The notes under the pieces: model-generated
What the model was told of the DNA's origin: nothing
The model's input: only the letters and a program-made list of their open reading frames with translations
Databases searched by the model: none
From: Ruminococcus sp. UBA4275
Lineage (GTDB): Bacteria > Bacillota > Clostridia > Oscillospirales > Ruminococcaceae
Direction of reading: 5' to 3'
NCBI GenBank assembly: GCA_002395085.1
Contig: DGVV01000041.1
Span: forward strand, 1 to 17,634
Length of the DNA: 17,634 nucleotides
Translations under genes and position numbers: made by a program
In this document: positions 1-5,921 of the stretch, piece by piece
Layout of the letters: the number at the start of each line of letters is the position of its first letter
Numbering within the stretch: the stretch's first letter is position 1

Positions 1-56
1 TGCACCGAACCGGCGCACCCTCCATTATAGTGATTATGCTGTAAACAGCAGATAAT

Positions 57-85
57 ATTATAGCATATTTCCGGCAATTTGTCAA
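57..85 (-). promoter_or_regulatory. Consensus promoter of a gene lying left of the window
   Basis: Read on the minus strand, TTGACA (80-85) and TATAAT (57-62) are separated by exactly 17 bp. The surrounding sequence from about 20 to 90 is almost the same as the promoter and leader of the LRR-dockerin gene at 1184-2011. It includes a GGAGGG ribosome site at 18-23. The start codon falls at or just past the window edge. I infer a third tandem member of the LRR-dockerin family immediately to the left. Confidence 0.8.
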
Positions 86-122
86 TCCCGCATAAAAAGG
101 CTGTGCTTTCTGTTCCGCCGCC

Positions 123-162
123 AAAAGCCAAAACCGGATGAACGCACGGTTCATCCGGTTTT
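123..162 (-). terminator. Intrinsic terminator of the first LRR-dockerin gene
   Basis: A perfect 14-bp stem (arms 130-143 and 149-162, 5-base loop) begins 6 bases after the stop codon. On the minus strand it is followed by a T-rich stretch (TTTTGGCTTTT). The same stem recurs at 1128-1160 behind the paralogue. Confidence 0.85.
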
Positions 163-168
163 GTCAGT

Positions 169-1002
169 TCAGCGCATGAAATTGTGTGCAAACGCCATCG
201 GTGAGCCGACATCATTTCCGCACATGGTTTCCACATAATATTCAGATGCAATGCTTGCATCCTCCGGGCCGATTGAACCGTCACGGCTCAGATCTGCCGA
301 TGCTCTGTTGAAACCGGAAATAAGATATCCGCCGTCCGATGATCCGTTCAGATACTCCGAATACATATTCAGAATCATCTGTGCATCCGCAATATCATAC
401 TCGCAGTCCTCATTGACATCACCGAACCGGAACGGGCAGATCAGACCGTTGCCGATGGTAGTCGGAAGATGCTTCCGGCCGACCTTCCCATAGCAGTTCC
501 AGTAAATAATGCTGAGCCCCTGCGATTTCACATTCTTGCCGACATTCATGGCAGCGCTTTCGGGCATCACCATATCCGGATTATCGACAATGATTCCTTT
601 CAGCTGCGTGCAGCCGGCAAATGCGTAGCCGCCCACAGCAGTCACCTGATACGGAATCGTGATCTCCGACAGGCTTGTGCAGTTTCTGAACGCACTGTTG
701 TTGATCTTTTTGAGATTCTGCGGCAGCTTCACCTTTTTCAGATTCGCGCAGTTTTTGAAGGCTTCAGCAGAAATCGTGGTCACAGGCTTGCCGGAGACCG
801 TTTCCGGAATCGTCACATTCACAGCAGCAGCATTGCACTTTCTCGCGATTGCATAAGTGTCGTAGACCATATAGGTCACATCGCCCTGCCTGGCATACGA
901 ATAATTCAGAGCCGATGCACTGATGCCGCCGAAAGCGGATGCCGCGGAAAGAACGGTCAGGGATGCAGCCAGTACCGCAAACATTTTGAGACGCTTCTTC
1001 AT
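169..1002 (-). CDS. Secreted LRR (BspA-type) protein with C-terminal dockerin
   Basis: This 277-residue exported protein is probably an adhesion or scaffold-attached component of the cell surface or cellulosome; its ligand is unknown. Residues 1-31 form a signal peptide (KKR, hydrophobic core, ending SASA). Residues about 63-140 carry BspA-type LRR_5 repeats, seen as recurring 'AFKNC/AFRNC/AFAGC' followed by 'L..I.IP' units. Residues about 194-262 form a type I dockerin with two calcium loops: D195-x-N-x-D...D206 (glycine at loop position 6 replaced by Cys) and D237-x-S-x-DG...D248. The loops are 42 residues apart, so the linker is somewhat long. GGAGGA lies 10 bases before the ATG. It is a tandem paralogue of the gene at 1184-2011, with its own promoter and terminator. 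LRR and dockerin calls are strong; the cellulosomal role is inference. Confidence 0.85.
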   Translation of the reverse strand: MKKRLKMFAVLAASLTVLSAASAFGGISASALNYSYARQGDVTYMVYDTYAIARKCNAAAVNVTIPETVSGKPVTTISAEAFKNCANLKKVKLPQNLKKINNSAFRNCTSLSEITIPYQVTAVGGYAFAGCTQLKGIIVDNPDMVMPESAAMNVGKNVKSQGLSIIYWNCYGKVGRKHLPTTIGNGLICPFRFGDVNEDCEYDIADAQMILNMYSEYLNGSSDGGYLISGFNRASADLSRDGSIGPEDASIASEYYVETMCGNDVGSPMAFAHNFMR

Positions 1003-1050
1003 TTGTTAAATGTCCTCCATTATATTGGTTTCGATGCGTACACCGAATGC

Positions 1051-1079
1051 ATTATAGCACGATTCCGACAAATTGTCAA
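1051..1079 (-). promoter_or_regulatory. Consensus promoter of the first LRR-dockerin gene
   Basis: On the minus strand TTGACA (1074-1079) and TATAAT (1051-1056) have a 17-bp spacer. The leader to the ATG at 1002 is about 40 bases. The spacing and both hexamers match the promoters at 57-85 and 2060-2088, but the flanking leader has diverged. Confidence 0.85.
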
Positions 1080-1120
1080 TCATTTTCTCATAAATGCGGC
1101 TGTGCTTTCTGTTCCGCCGC

Positions 1121-1160
1121 AAAAGCAAAAACCGGATGAACACACGGTTCATCCGGTTTT
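1121..1160 (-). terminator. Intrinsic terminator of the second LRR-dockerin gene
   Basis: A 14-bp perfect stem (1128-1141 with 1147-1160, 5-base loop) is followed on the minus strand by TTTTTGCTTTT. It differs from the stem at 130-162 only in the loop. The adjoining 25 bases (about 1100-1125) also match those beside the other copy, so gene and 3' flank appear to have been duplicated as one unit. Confidence 0.85.
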
Positions 1161-1183
1161 CACTATGATGCTTTCTCAGTTAA

Positions 1184-2011
1184 TCAGTTCAGATACATCT
1201 TCTCGTACATATACGTAACCAGCGGGACATCCACATTTCCGCACATTGCCTCAACGCTGTAATTCAGCTCAAGCTGCGCGTCATCCACACAAACCGATCC
1301 GTCACGGTTCAGATCTGCCATTGCCTTGCTGTAGTGACGAGCAAACTCAGACTCATGATTGTTCTGGACCAGTTCTGCAACTGCATAATTCTGAATACCC
1401 TGTGCATCAGCCATATCGGTTTCGCCGTCGAAATTCATGTCTCCGAAGCCGAAAACGTGTACCGGGCAATTCCCGATCTGGTCAGGAATATCAGACTTGT
1501 CACGGCGCTCATAATCGTCGAGGGATCTCCAGTTCCAGAAAATGAAGGCATAATTCGGTGCAGCATTATTGGACATCTGCATATACGGATTATCAACGGT
1601 GATCCACTTCAGATTGGTGCAGCCGGCAAATGTGTAGCCGGCAACCCAGCTCACCTGATACGGAATGACGATCTCCGTCAGGCCGGTGCAGTTTCTGAAC
1701 GCACTGCTGTAGATCGTTGTGATGTTCTTCGTCAGCTTCACGTTCTTCAGCTTGTTGCAGTCCTTGAATGCAGAGGACTGAATCCGGGTGACAGGCTTGT
1801 TGGAGACCTTGTCCGGAATCGTCACATTCACGGCGTTCTTGCTGCACGACTTCACCACAGCATACGTATTGTAAACTGTATAGGTCACATTGCCCACTGT
1901 AACATCGCCGGTCGCTGCAGCCGAAGCGGTGATGCCGCCGAATGCTGCTGCGGTAGAAAGTACAGTCAGAGATGCAGTAAGTGCTGCCATTGTTTTGAGA
2001 TGCTTTTTCAT
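1184..2011 (-). CDS. Secreted LRR (BspA-type) protein with C-terminal dockerin, paralogue 2
   Basis: This 275-residue exported protein has the same layout as its neighbour: signal peptide (about 1-30), LRR_5 repeats with 'AFKDC/AFRNC/FAGC' units, and a C-terminal dockerin. Both calcium loops are canonical (DMNFDG...D and DLNRDG...D), better conserved than in the neighbour. The frame is open 23 codons further upstream, but I place the start at 2011. There GGAGGT lies 9 bases before an ATG that begins a clean signal peptide, and the promoter's -10 at 2060-2065 would leave any earlier start without a ribosome site. It probably docks to a cohesin. The ligand of the LRR part is unknown. Confidence 0.87.
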   Translation of the reverse strand: MKKHLKTMAALTASLTVLSTAAAFGGITASAAATGDVTVGNVTYTVYNTYAVVKSCSKNAVNVTIPDKVSNKPVTRIQSSAFKDCNKLKNVKLTKNITTIYSSAFRNCTGLTEIVIPYQVSWVAGYTFAGCTNLKWITVDNPYMQMSNNAAPNYAFIFWNWRSLDDYERRDKSDIPDQIGNCPVHVFGFGDMNFDGETDMADAQGIQNYAVAELVQNNHESEFARHYSKAMADLNRDGSVCVDDAQLELNYSVEAMCGNVDVPLVTYMYEKMYLN

Positions 2012-2059
2012 TGATGTATTACCTCCATAATAGTGATTATGCTGTGAACAGCAGATTAT

Positions 2060-2088
2060 ATTATAGCACATTTCCGGCAATTTGTCAA
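2060..2088 (-). promoter_or_regulatory. Consensus promoter of the second LRR-dockerin gene
   Basis: On the minus strand TTGACA (2083-2088) and TATAAT (2060-2065) have a 17-bp spacer. It starts only 27 bp after the stop of the upstream gene at 2116. I see no terminator between them, so some read-through from the GNAT/DHHW operon is possible. Confidence 0.87.
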
Positions 2089-2115
2089 CTTTTCAATTTA
2101 CGCATCCAATTGTAT

Positions 2116-3135
2116 TCAATTCAGAGAGATGCCCTCCGCCAGCGTATCCACACCAAGCAGAATCAGAACATGGTCACAGCCGCTGTCGGTCAGGCGCTTC
2201 CAGTCCGCCCCCTTCGCGCGCGGCAGATTCACCGCTGTCACCGTCTGATAATGCGAGGTCAGCAGCGGAAGCATCACCGCGCCATAATCATCCGTCAGCA
2301 GCAGCAGCCGCTTGCTGCCGCTGAGAGACTGCGTGCGCAGAATCGGGTGGCGGTGCAGCAAATACACATCTTCGGCATCGCCGGATTTCTGTGCCTCCTC
2401 CGGTGCGTAGCAGCTTTTTCCGCAGGAGACCGTGCTGCCGTTTCCCAGAATTTCCGAGACGCGCAGCGTCGGATCGGGCTGCATCGGTTCAAACATATCA
2501 ATCAGATCGGGCTGCACATCGTAATACCGAATCTCCTGTGCCAGCTCCCCGAAATAGTTTGCCGTATAGTGCGTGATCGCAAGACTATCGTAGCCATGCG
2601 CCGTAAAGCCCAGCCGCCGGACGGCTGCACGGTATACGCAGAATGCGCCGTAGCTTGTCCAGAGCGGCGATGTACGGCAGTAGATTTCATGTTCCCGTTC
2701 GGCTGCCAGCCAGCTTTCTGTTCCGATCCAGCTCACGTCATCGCTGAGATTCTCCCGCAGTTCCGTAAGGAATTCTGATTCGCTTGCCATCGGTGCAGCG
2801 GCAGGAATCGCATCTGCATACATTCCCGCAGAGGTCGGCACAGCAAGCAGATAAACCGGCGCATTGCAGGTTTTTTCGTAGCGCGAGACAGCTTCTGCGG
2901 CAGATTCGGCTGCGTGTTCCGGAAACTGTTCCCGCTTGCGCAGCAGCCGTTCCGGCGTCACATAGATTTCCCCGATGGTATCTCTGCCGGACGCCAGCAG
3001 CAGCGCATCATGCACGCGCAGAAGCGGATCCCAGAGTGCATGATCATCCCGCAGCACCACAGAACCGATGCCCAGCACGGCTGTTGTTCCGAATAAAATC
3101 AGCGCAGATACAAGCTTTCCGGCAGATTTAGCCAT
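2116..3135 (-). CDS. DHHW/SGNH-like membrane-anchored protein, probably catalytically inactive
   Basis: This 339-residue protein has one N-terminal hydrophobic segment (about 9-28), which suggests an exported domain tethered to the membrane. The remainder resembles the DHHW family (SGNH-hydrolase fold, related to AlgX/AlgJ-type O-acetyl-transfer proteins). The 'WTSYGAF' segment (159-165) and the later 'DYGAVMLPLL' segment (283-292) sit where that family has its two signatures. The expected D-H-H before W159 is replaced by S156-P157-L158. The expected serine of the later 'DSY' motif is replaced by Asp (D283). If the alignment is right, nucleophile and Asp/His are both missing, which suggests a binding or structural role. 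Its ATG overlaps the end of the acetyltransferase gene by 8 bases, so the two are translationally coupled. Confidence 0.6.
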   Translation of the reverse strand: MAKSAGKLVSALILFGTTAVLGIGSVVLRDDHALWDPLLRVHDALLLASGRDTIGEIYVTPERLLRKREQFPEHAAESAAEAVSRYEKTCNAPVYLLAVPTSAGMYADAIPAAAPMASESEFLTELRENLSDDVSWIGTESWLAAEREHEIYCRTSPLWTSYGAFCVYRAAVRRLGFTAHGYDSLAITHYTANYFGELAQEIRYYDVQPDLIDMFEPMQPDPTLRVSEILGNGSTVSCGKSCYAPEEAQKSGDAEDVYLLHRHPILRTQSLSGSKRLLLLTDDYGAVMLPLLTSHYQTVTAVNLPRAKGADWKRLTDSGCDHVLILLGVDTLAEGISLN

Positions 3136-3562
3136 GCCGCAGCCCCTCTACATCGGAGAGATCGAGCAGCAGCACCGCGGGATCGCTGCCCGCACGGAAA
3201 TGAATGGCATCTGCAAATGCCTGCACATCCGCGGAAAGCTGCGCATCACATCCCAGAAACCACACCTTCCGCTCAACCGCTTCGCCGGCTGCCATGCACA
3301 TCAGCATACGCCCCAGACCGTGCCGCCGCACGTCTTCCAGCACCGTGACATTGTATACTTTCAGATAGGCAGGGGATGTTCCCGCTGCTGCCGCCGCCAT
3401 GACCAGCGCACCTGTCATCCTGCTGTCAATCAGCATGACAAAAGCAACTGCCTCCCCTGCGCGGACGCCTGCAATCTCCTCCGCAGAAAGAAACTGTCCG
3501 AGGCTGTCCGCATCCGCAAATGACGCATAGGATTCCTGACTGAGTTTTTTGATAACGAGCAT
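3128..3562 (-). CDS. GNAT-family N-acetyltransferase
   Basis: This 144-residue protein is the usual length for a single GNAT domain. The acetyl-CoA pyrophosphate-binding motif is seen as R-R-H-G-L-G around residues 79-84, after a beta strand ending 'YNVTVLEDV'. The substrate is not predictable. GGAGGT lies 4 bases before the ATG. The gene is first in a two-gene unit, and its last codons overlap the start of the DHHW-like gene. An acyl-CoA-using enzyme beside an SGNH-type protein could hint at surface acylation, but GNAT enzymes are cytosolic and the link is only positional. Confidence 0.65.
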   Translation of the reverse strand: MLVIKKLSQESYASFADADSLGQFLSAEEIAGVRAGEAVAFVMLIDSRMTGALVMAAAAAGTSPAYLKVYNVTVLEDVRRHGLGRMLMCMAAGEAVERKVWFLGCDAQLSADVQAFADAIHFRAGSDPAVLLLDLSDVEGLRHG

Positions 3563-3614
3563 AATGACCTCCGTTCCGGCAGAATGTGCCGCTGCATCAG
3601 ATAATCTTTGCTCT

Positions 3615-3643
3615 AGTATACCACAATTCCGGCGGAAAGTAAA
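3615..3643 (-). promoter_or_regulatory. Promoter of the GNAT/DHHW operon
   Basis: On the minus strand TTTACT (3638-3643), a 17-bp spacer and TATACT (3615-3620) are present. TGG directly before the -10 gives an extended -10 element. The leader is about 45 bases. It lies back to back with the promoter at 3663-3691. Confidence 0.7.
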
Positions 3644-3662
3644 TCCCCCTTCCCTGCCGTGC

Positions 3663-3691
3663 TTGACATCTTCTGCGGCTGGATGTATAAT
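3663..3691 (+). promoter_or_regulatory. Perfect sigma-A consensus promoter
   Basis: TTGACA (3663-3668), a 17-bp spacer and TATAAT (3686-3691) match the housekeeping consensus exactly. The ribosome site AGAAGGAG at 3706-3713 follows after a leader of only about 25 bases. This predicts strong constitutive expression unless repressed. Confidence 0.87.
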
Positions 3692-3722
3692 GAAACAAGA
3701 TTCTCAGAAGGAGACACATACT

Positions 3723-4334
3723 ATGCACGAACCGATTTTTATTGAACTTTACGCGCTGGGAGAAAAATACTGCGTACTGCGCAAAAACGACATTCTCGCT
3801 GCATTCGGAAACAACGCAGGCGCTGCCGCCGAAAATGACTGGCAGACTGCCTGCGAATTCTTCAGCCGCTTCACCGATGAAGGCGGCATCTGCACGGTGA
3901 ATCTGGATACGATACTGGACGGCAATACGCTTGATTACGCCAAGACAACCGCTGTTTTCCTGCTGTTTGCGACAATGCTCAAAAGCGGTGTCATGCAGAA
4001 GCTGCCGCCGCAGGTCGCGATGCAGGCGATGCCGTATGTCGCAGCCCGCACCTCTGCCGCAGAGATTCATCTTGCAAAATACAAGCGTCTGGATGCGTTT
4101 GTTTCCCGCACATTCGATGCCCTGCAAGAGACAGAAGCGGATGACCGCAGTATTGATGACATCTTTGCGGAGATCACCGCGGAGATGCCCGCCGTCAGCA
4201 GCTTTGCGACTGTCCGCGGGCAGATGCGGCAGAATTACCTCGAATTTTTCGGGATGCTGTATGAGCGGGCGCAGGCGTGTGCCGATCCCGCCTATGCAGA
4301 GACAGTCTCCGCCTACATGGAAGCGCTGTCATAA
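3723..4334 (+). CDS. Hypothetical protein, 203 residues
   Basis: I do not recognise this protein. It is soluble in appearance, with no signal peptide or membrane segment. It is rich in Ala, Met, Phe and Glu and probably largely alpha-helical. It begins MHEPIFIEL and contains an acidic stretch 'TEADDRSIDDIF' near residue 140. The open frame extends upstream to 3549, but AGAAGGAG 9 bases before the ATG at 3723 and the promoter at 3663-3691 fix the start here. It is a single gene with its own consensus promoter, divergent from the GNAT gene. No clear terminator follows; an antisense copy of the interspersed hairpin repeat starts about 45 bases after the stop. Confidence 0.8.
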   Translation: MHEPIFIELYALGEKYCVLRKNDILAAFGNNAGAAAENDWQTACEFFSRFTDEGGICTVNLDTILDGNTLDYAKTTAVFLLFATMLKSGVMQKLPPQVAMQAMPYVAARTSAAEIHLAKYKRLDAFVSRTFDALQETEADDRSIDDIFAEITAEMPAVSSFATVRGQMRQNYLEFFGMLYERAQACADPAYAETVSAYMEALS

Positions 4335-4377
4335 GGAGCAGTTCCGCCTGTAATAAAATATGGGCTGACAACTTTTG

Positions 4378-4545
4378 GTTGGTTTCTATAACAAAATGCG
4401 GGCTGCATCCTCTATCGCAGGGCGTCCCGCTCCGAAGCGCTTTCGTGCAAGGAATTTCGCGCTCTGCGGAGCGCAGCCAGAGGCTCCTCGCCTCCGAACT
4501 CCTGCAAGAATTTGAAAAAGCTTGCGCGATACTTTTGATATGGGT
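4378..4545 (-). repeat. Modular hairpin repeat, copy A (diverged, reverse orientation)
   Basis: Read on the minus strand, this segment aligns module by module with 10726-10880 and partly with 5560-5765. It has an AAGCTTTTTCAAA hairpin module, a GAGGC...GCCTC module, GCGCTC-CGCA-GAGCGC (+ strand 4459-4474), then GGGACGCCCTGCGATAGAGG. The right arm of the last hairpin has decayed. It ends in a TTTTGTTATAGAAACC motif, also found at the end of copy B with one base changed. It lies in sense orientation downstream of merR. The rest of the 4335-4670 gap holds the inverted repeat at 4612-4663 and no gene that I can support. Confidence 0.75.
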
Positions 4546-4611
4546 TCAGTATAGGTTGTCTGATTTATCAGCAATTCATCAACCGCCTGAAAGTTACATA
4601 CCCGAAAGTGT

Positions 4612-4663
4612 CTGCGCCGGATTGATAACGGGGATTGCGTCCCCATTATCAATCCCCGCGCAG
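4612..4663 (-). terminator. Long inverted repeat directly after merR
   Basis: Arms of about 23 bases (4612-4634 and 4640-4663) pair almost completely around a 5-base loop. The pairing begins 7 bases after the merR stop codon. No T-run follows on the minus strand, so it may be a transcript-stabilising 3' hairpin rather than a classical intrinsic terminator. Confidence 0.55.
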
Positions 4664-4670
4664 CATTATC

Positions 4671-5408
4671 TTATTCCTGTGCGCAGAATACTTCGATTGC
4701 CTTTGCCGCGAGTACAGCCGTCCCCTCGCCGCCCGCACGGTCAATGTTTTCGGTCATTTCGCCGCCTGCGGCATACGCCTGCCCCAGTCCGGAGAGGATC
4801 TCATTCGTGCAGGTGTACCAGTTTCCGGTGATGTGGTCGCGCAGACGGCGCACAAGCGCCTGCATTTCCGCGCACGCAGGATCGCATCCGCGCAGCCTGC
4901 CCATCTCCGTGAAAATTGCCATCATCTCGCTGGCTGCGGTACGGTTTTCCTCGTCGGTACGTCCTTTCTGCCGCGTTTCGTATTCGCGGTAGGCATCCGT
5001 ATCGCCAAAGGACGCCTTTGCCTTTGCTGCATATTCTTCGAGCTTTGTCTTGTCAAATACTGTAAAATCCATACTATCAACTCCTATGGTCTGTAAATTC
5101 CGCGCGAAAGCGATCAGGTTTTCGAGATGCGTTCTGCGCATTTCCAGCAATGTGATCTGCATTTCAAGCGCCTTCTGCCGGCTGTAATCGGGCGCGGCGA
5201 GCATCTCGCGGATGTCGCTGAGAGGAAATTCCAGCTCACGGAAGAGCAGAATCTCCCGCAGCCGCATGAGCGATTCCTCGTCATACAGGCGGTAACCGGC
5301 ATCGCTGTGCGCGGCGGGGCGCAGCAGACCGATGCGGTCGTAATATTGCAGTGTGCGGACGCTCACGCCCGTCAGCACACTGACCTCCCTGACGGTTCGC
5401 AGTTTCAT
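4671..5408 (-). CDS. MerR-family regulator with TipAS-type ligand domain
   Basis: This is a 245-residue transcription activator/repressor. Residues 1-70 form the MerR winged helix-turn-helix, with 'VSVRTLQYYDRIGLL' and 'GYRLYDEESL' as hallmark motifs. Residues about 75-105 are the coiled dimerisation helix. Residues about 130-245 resemble the TipAS domain, with 'H..GNWYTCTNEILSGLGQAY' and 'NIDRAGGEG...AI.VFC'. In TipA this domain binds thiopeptide antibiotics; in many homologues the ligand is unknown. The frame is open to 5447, but the start at 5408 has GAAAGGAGG ahead of it and begins at the conserved domain edge. Earlier codons would lie upstream of the promoter's -10. Autoregulation is likely through the palindrome at 5446-5466. 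No target gene is apparent beyond itself. Confidence 0.88.
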   Translation of the reverse strand: MKLRTVREVSVLTGVSVRTLQYYDRIGLLRPAAHSDAGYRLYDEESLMRLREILLFRELEFPLSDIREMLAAPDYSRQKALEMQITLLEMRRTHLENLIAFARNLQTIGVDSMDFTVFDKTKLEEYAAKAKASFGDTDAYREYETRQKGRTDEENRTAASEMMAIFTEMGRLRGCDPACAEMQALVRRLRDHITGNWYTCTNEILSGLGQAYAAGGEMTENIDRAGGEGTAVLAAKAIEVFCAQE

Positions 5409-5438
5409 GATGTTGACCGCCTCCTTTCGCGTGATTAC

Positions 5439-5469
5439 AGTGTACACTATGACGCAGCGTCATAGTCAA
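5439..5469 (-). promoter_or_regulatory. MerR-type promoter and palindromic operator
   Basis: On the minus strand TTGACT (5464-5469) and TACACT (5439-5444) are separated by 19 bp, the over-long spacer typical of MerR-controlled promoters. The spacer is filled by a perfect 9+3+9 palindrome, ACTATGACG-N3-CGTCATAGT, at 5446-5466. Its last bases overlap the -35. The transcript would start near 5432, about 24 bases before the merR ATG. This strongly suggests that the regulator controls its own gene. Confidence 0.85.
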
Positions 5470-5504
5470 GCGTTTTTCGCGATTTTGTATACCTGTACAA
5501 AAAC

Positions 5505-5534
5505 CTCCCTGCTGATTCCGCATCATGCAGGGAG
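5505..5534 (-). terminator. Possible terminator hairpin
   Basis: CTCCCTGC (5505-5512) pairs with GCAGGGAG (5527-5534), with further pairing in the loop. On the minus strand GTTTTTG follows. No minus-strand gene upstream uses it, so it may insulate merR from transcription entering from the iorA side, or be a remnant. Confidence 0.4.
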
Positions 5535-5554
5535 ATTTTCACATATCTATCGGG

Positions 5555-5765
5555 ATGCGGGCGGCGTTCTCTGGTCGCCGTCCGCAGACGGCGAAATCTC
5601 TATGCGCCAGGAGCGCCGCAAGGGTGAATTTCCAAAACGATCCGGGGGATCGTTTTGGGGAGAGGGACGCCCTGCGACAGAGGGCGTCCCCTGGCATATC
5701 GCAGAGCGATTTGCAAGCAATCTTACAAATCTGAACCACCCTTTTTGTTACAGAAACCACCTGAA
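5555..5765 (+). repeat. Modular hairpin repeat, copy B
   Basis: This region has no gene that I can support. It holds four consecutive hairpins. TCGCCGTC-CGCA-GACGGCGA occupies 5575-5594. A 12-bp stem lies at 5632-5643/5647-5658. A 10-bp stem GGGACGCCCT/AGGGCGTCCC lies at 5664-5673/5681-5690. A GC-AGA-GC-centred hairpin occupies 5694-5714. Linkers such as CCGCAAGGGTGAATT match copy C. It ends in TTTTTGTTACAGAAACCAC, as copy A does. The remaining 5766-5850 stretch shows nothing definite. Confidence 0.8.
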
Positions 5766-5851
5766 ACTTTATTAACCCCCAAAATAGAAGTCAAGCCATT
5801 TCCGCGGAATATCCATTCTGCACAAAAGCAGAGTATCGGTTTTGTGTGAAT

Positions 5852-5886
5852 TTGACAGAGCGTTTTCGCCTGAAATATGGTATAAT
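5852..5886 (+). promoter_or_regulatory. Promoter of the iorAB region
   Basis: TATAAT (5881-5886) is preceded by TGG, giving an extended -10. A perfect TTGACA lies at 5852-5857, but the spacer to TATAAT is 23 bp. Either the extended -10 works without it, or TTGACA pairs with TATGGT at 5876-5881 (18-bp spacer). The odd spacing may mean activator dependence. Confidence 0.6.
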
Positions 5887-5921
5887 GAATATGTATTTAT
5901 TCATAAAGGAGTGAATCCACT

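Noticed and set aside
469..1218. Plus-strand frames across the LRR-dockerin genes
   Set aside because: They run through the promoters and signal-peptide regions of the minus-strand genes and encode no recognisable protein.
2097..2120. A terminator after the DHHW-like gene
   Set aside because: Only a 5-bp AT-rich stem (AATTG/CAATT) is present with no T-run, too weak to support.
5485..5500. TTGTA-N6-TACAA dyad upstream of merR as a separate operator
   Set aside because: The arms are only 5 bp and AT-rich, and no promoter overlaps it. The 5446-5466 palindrome explains merR control better.
5539..5849. Short frames on both strands between merR and iorA
   Set aside because: They are built of the palindromic hairpin modules of repeat copy B, which read open on both strands by symmetry.
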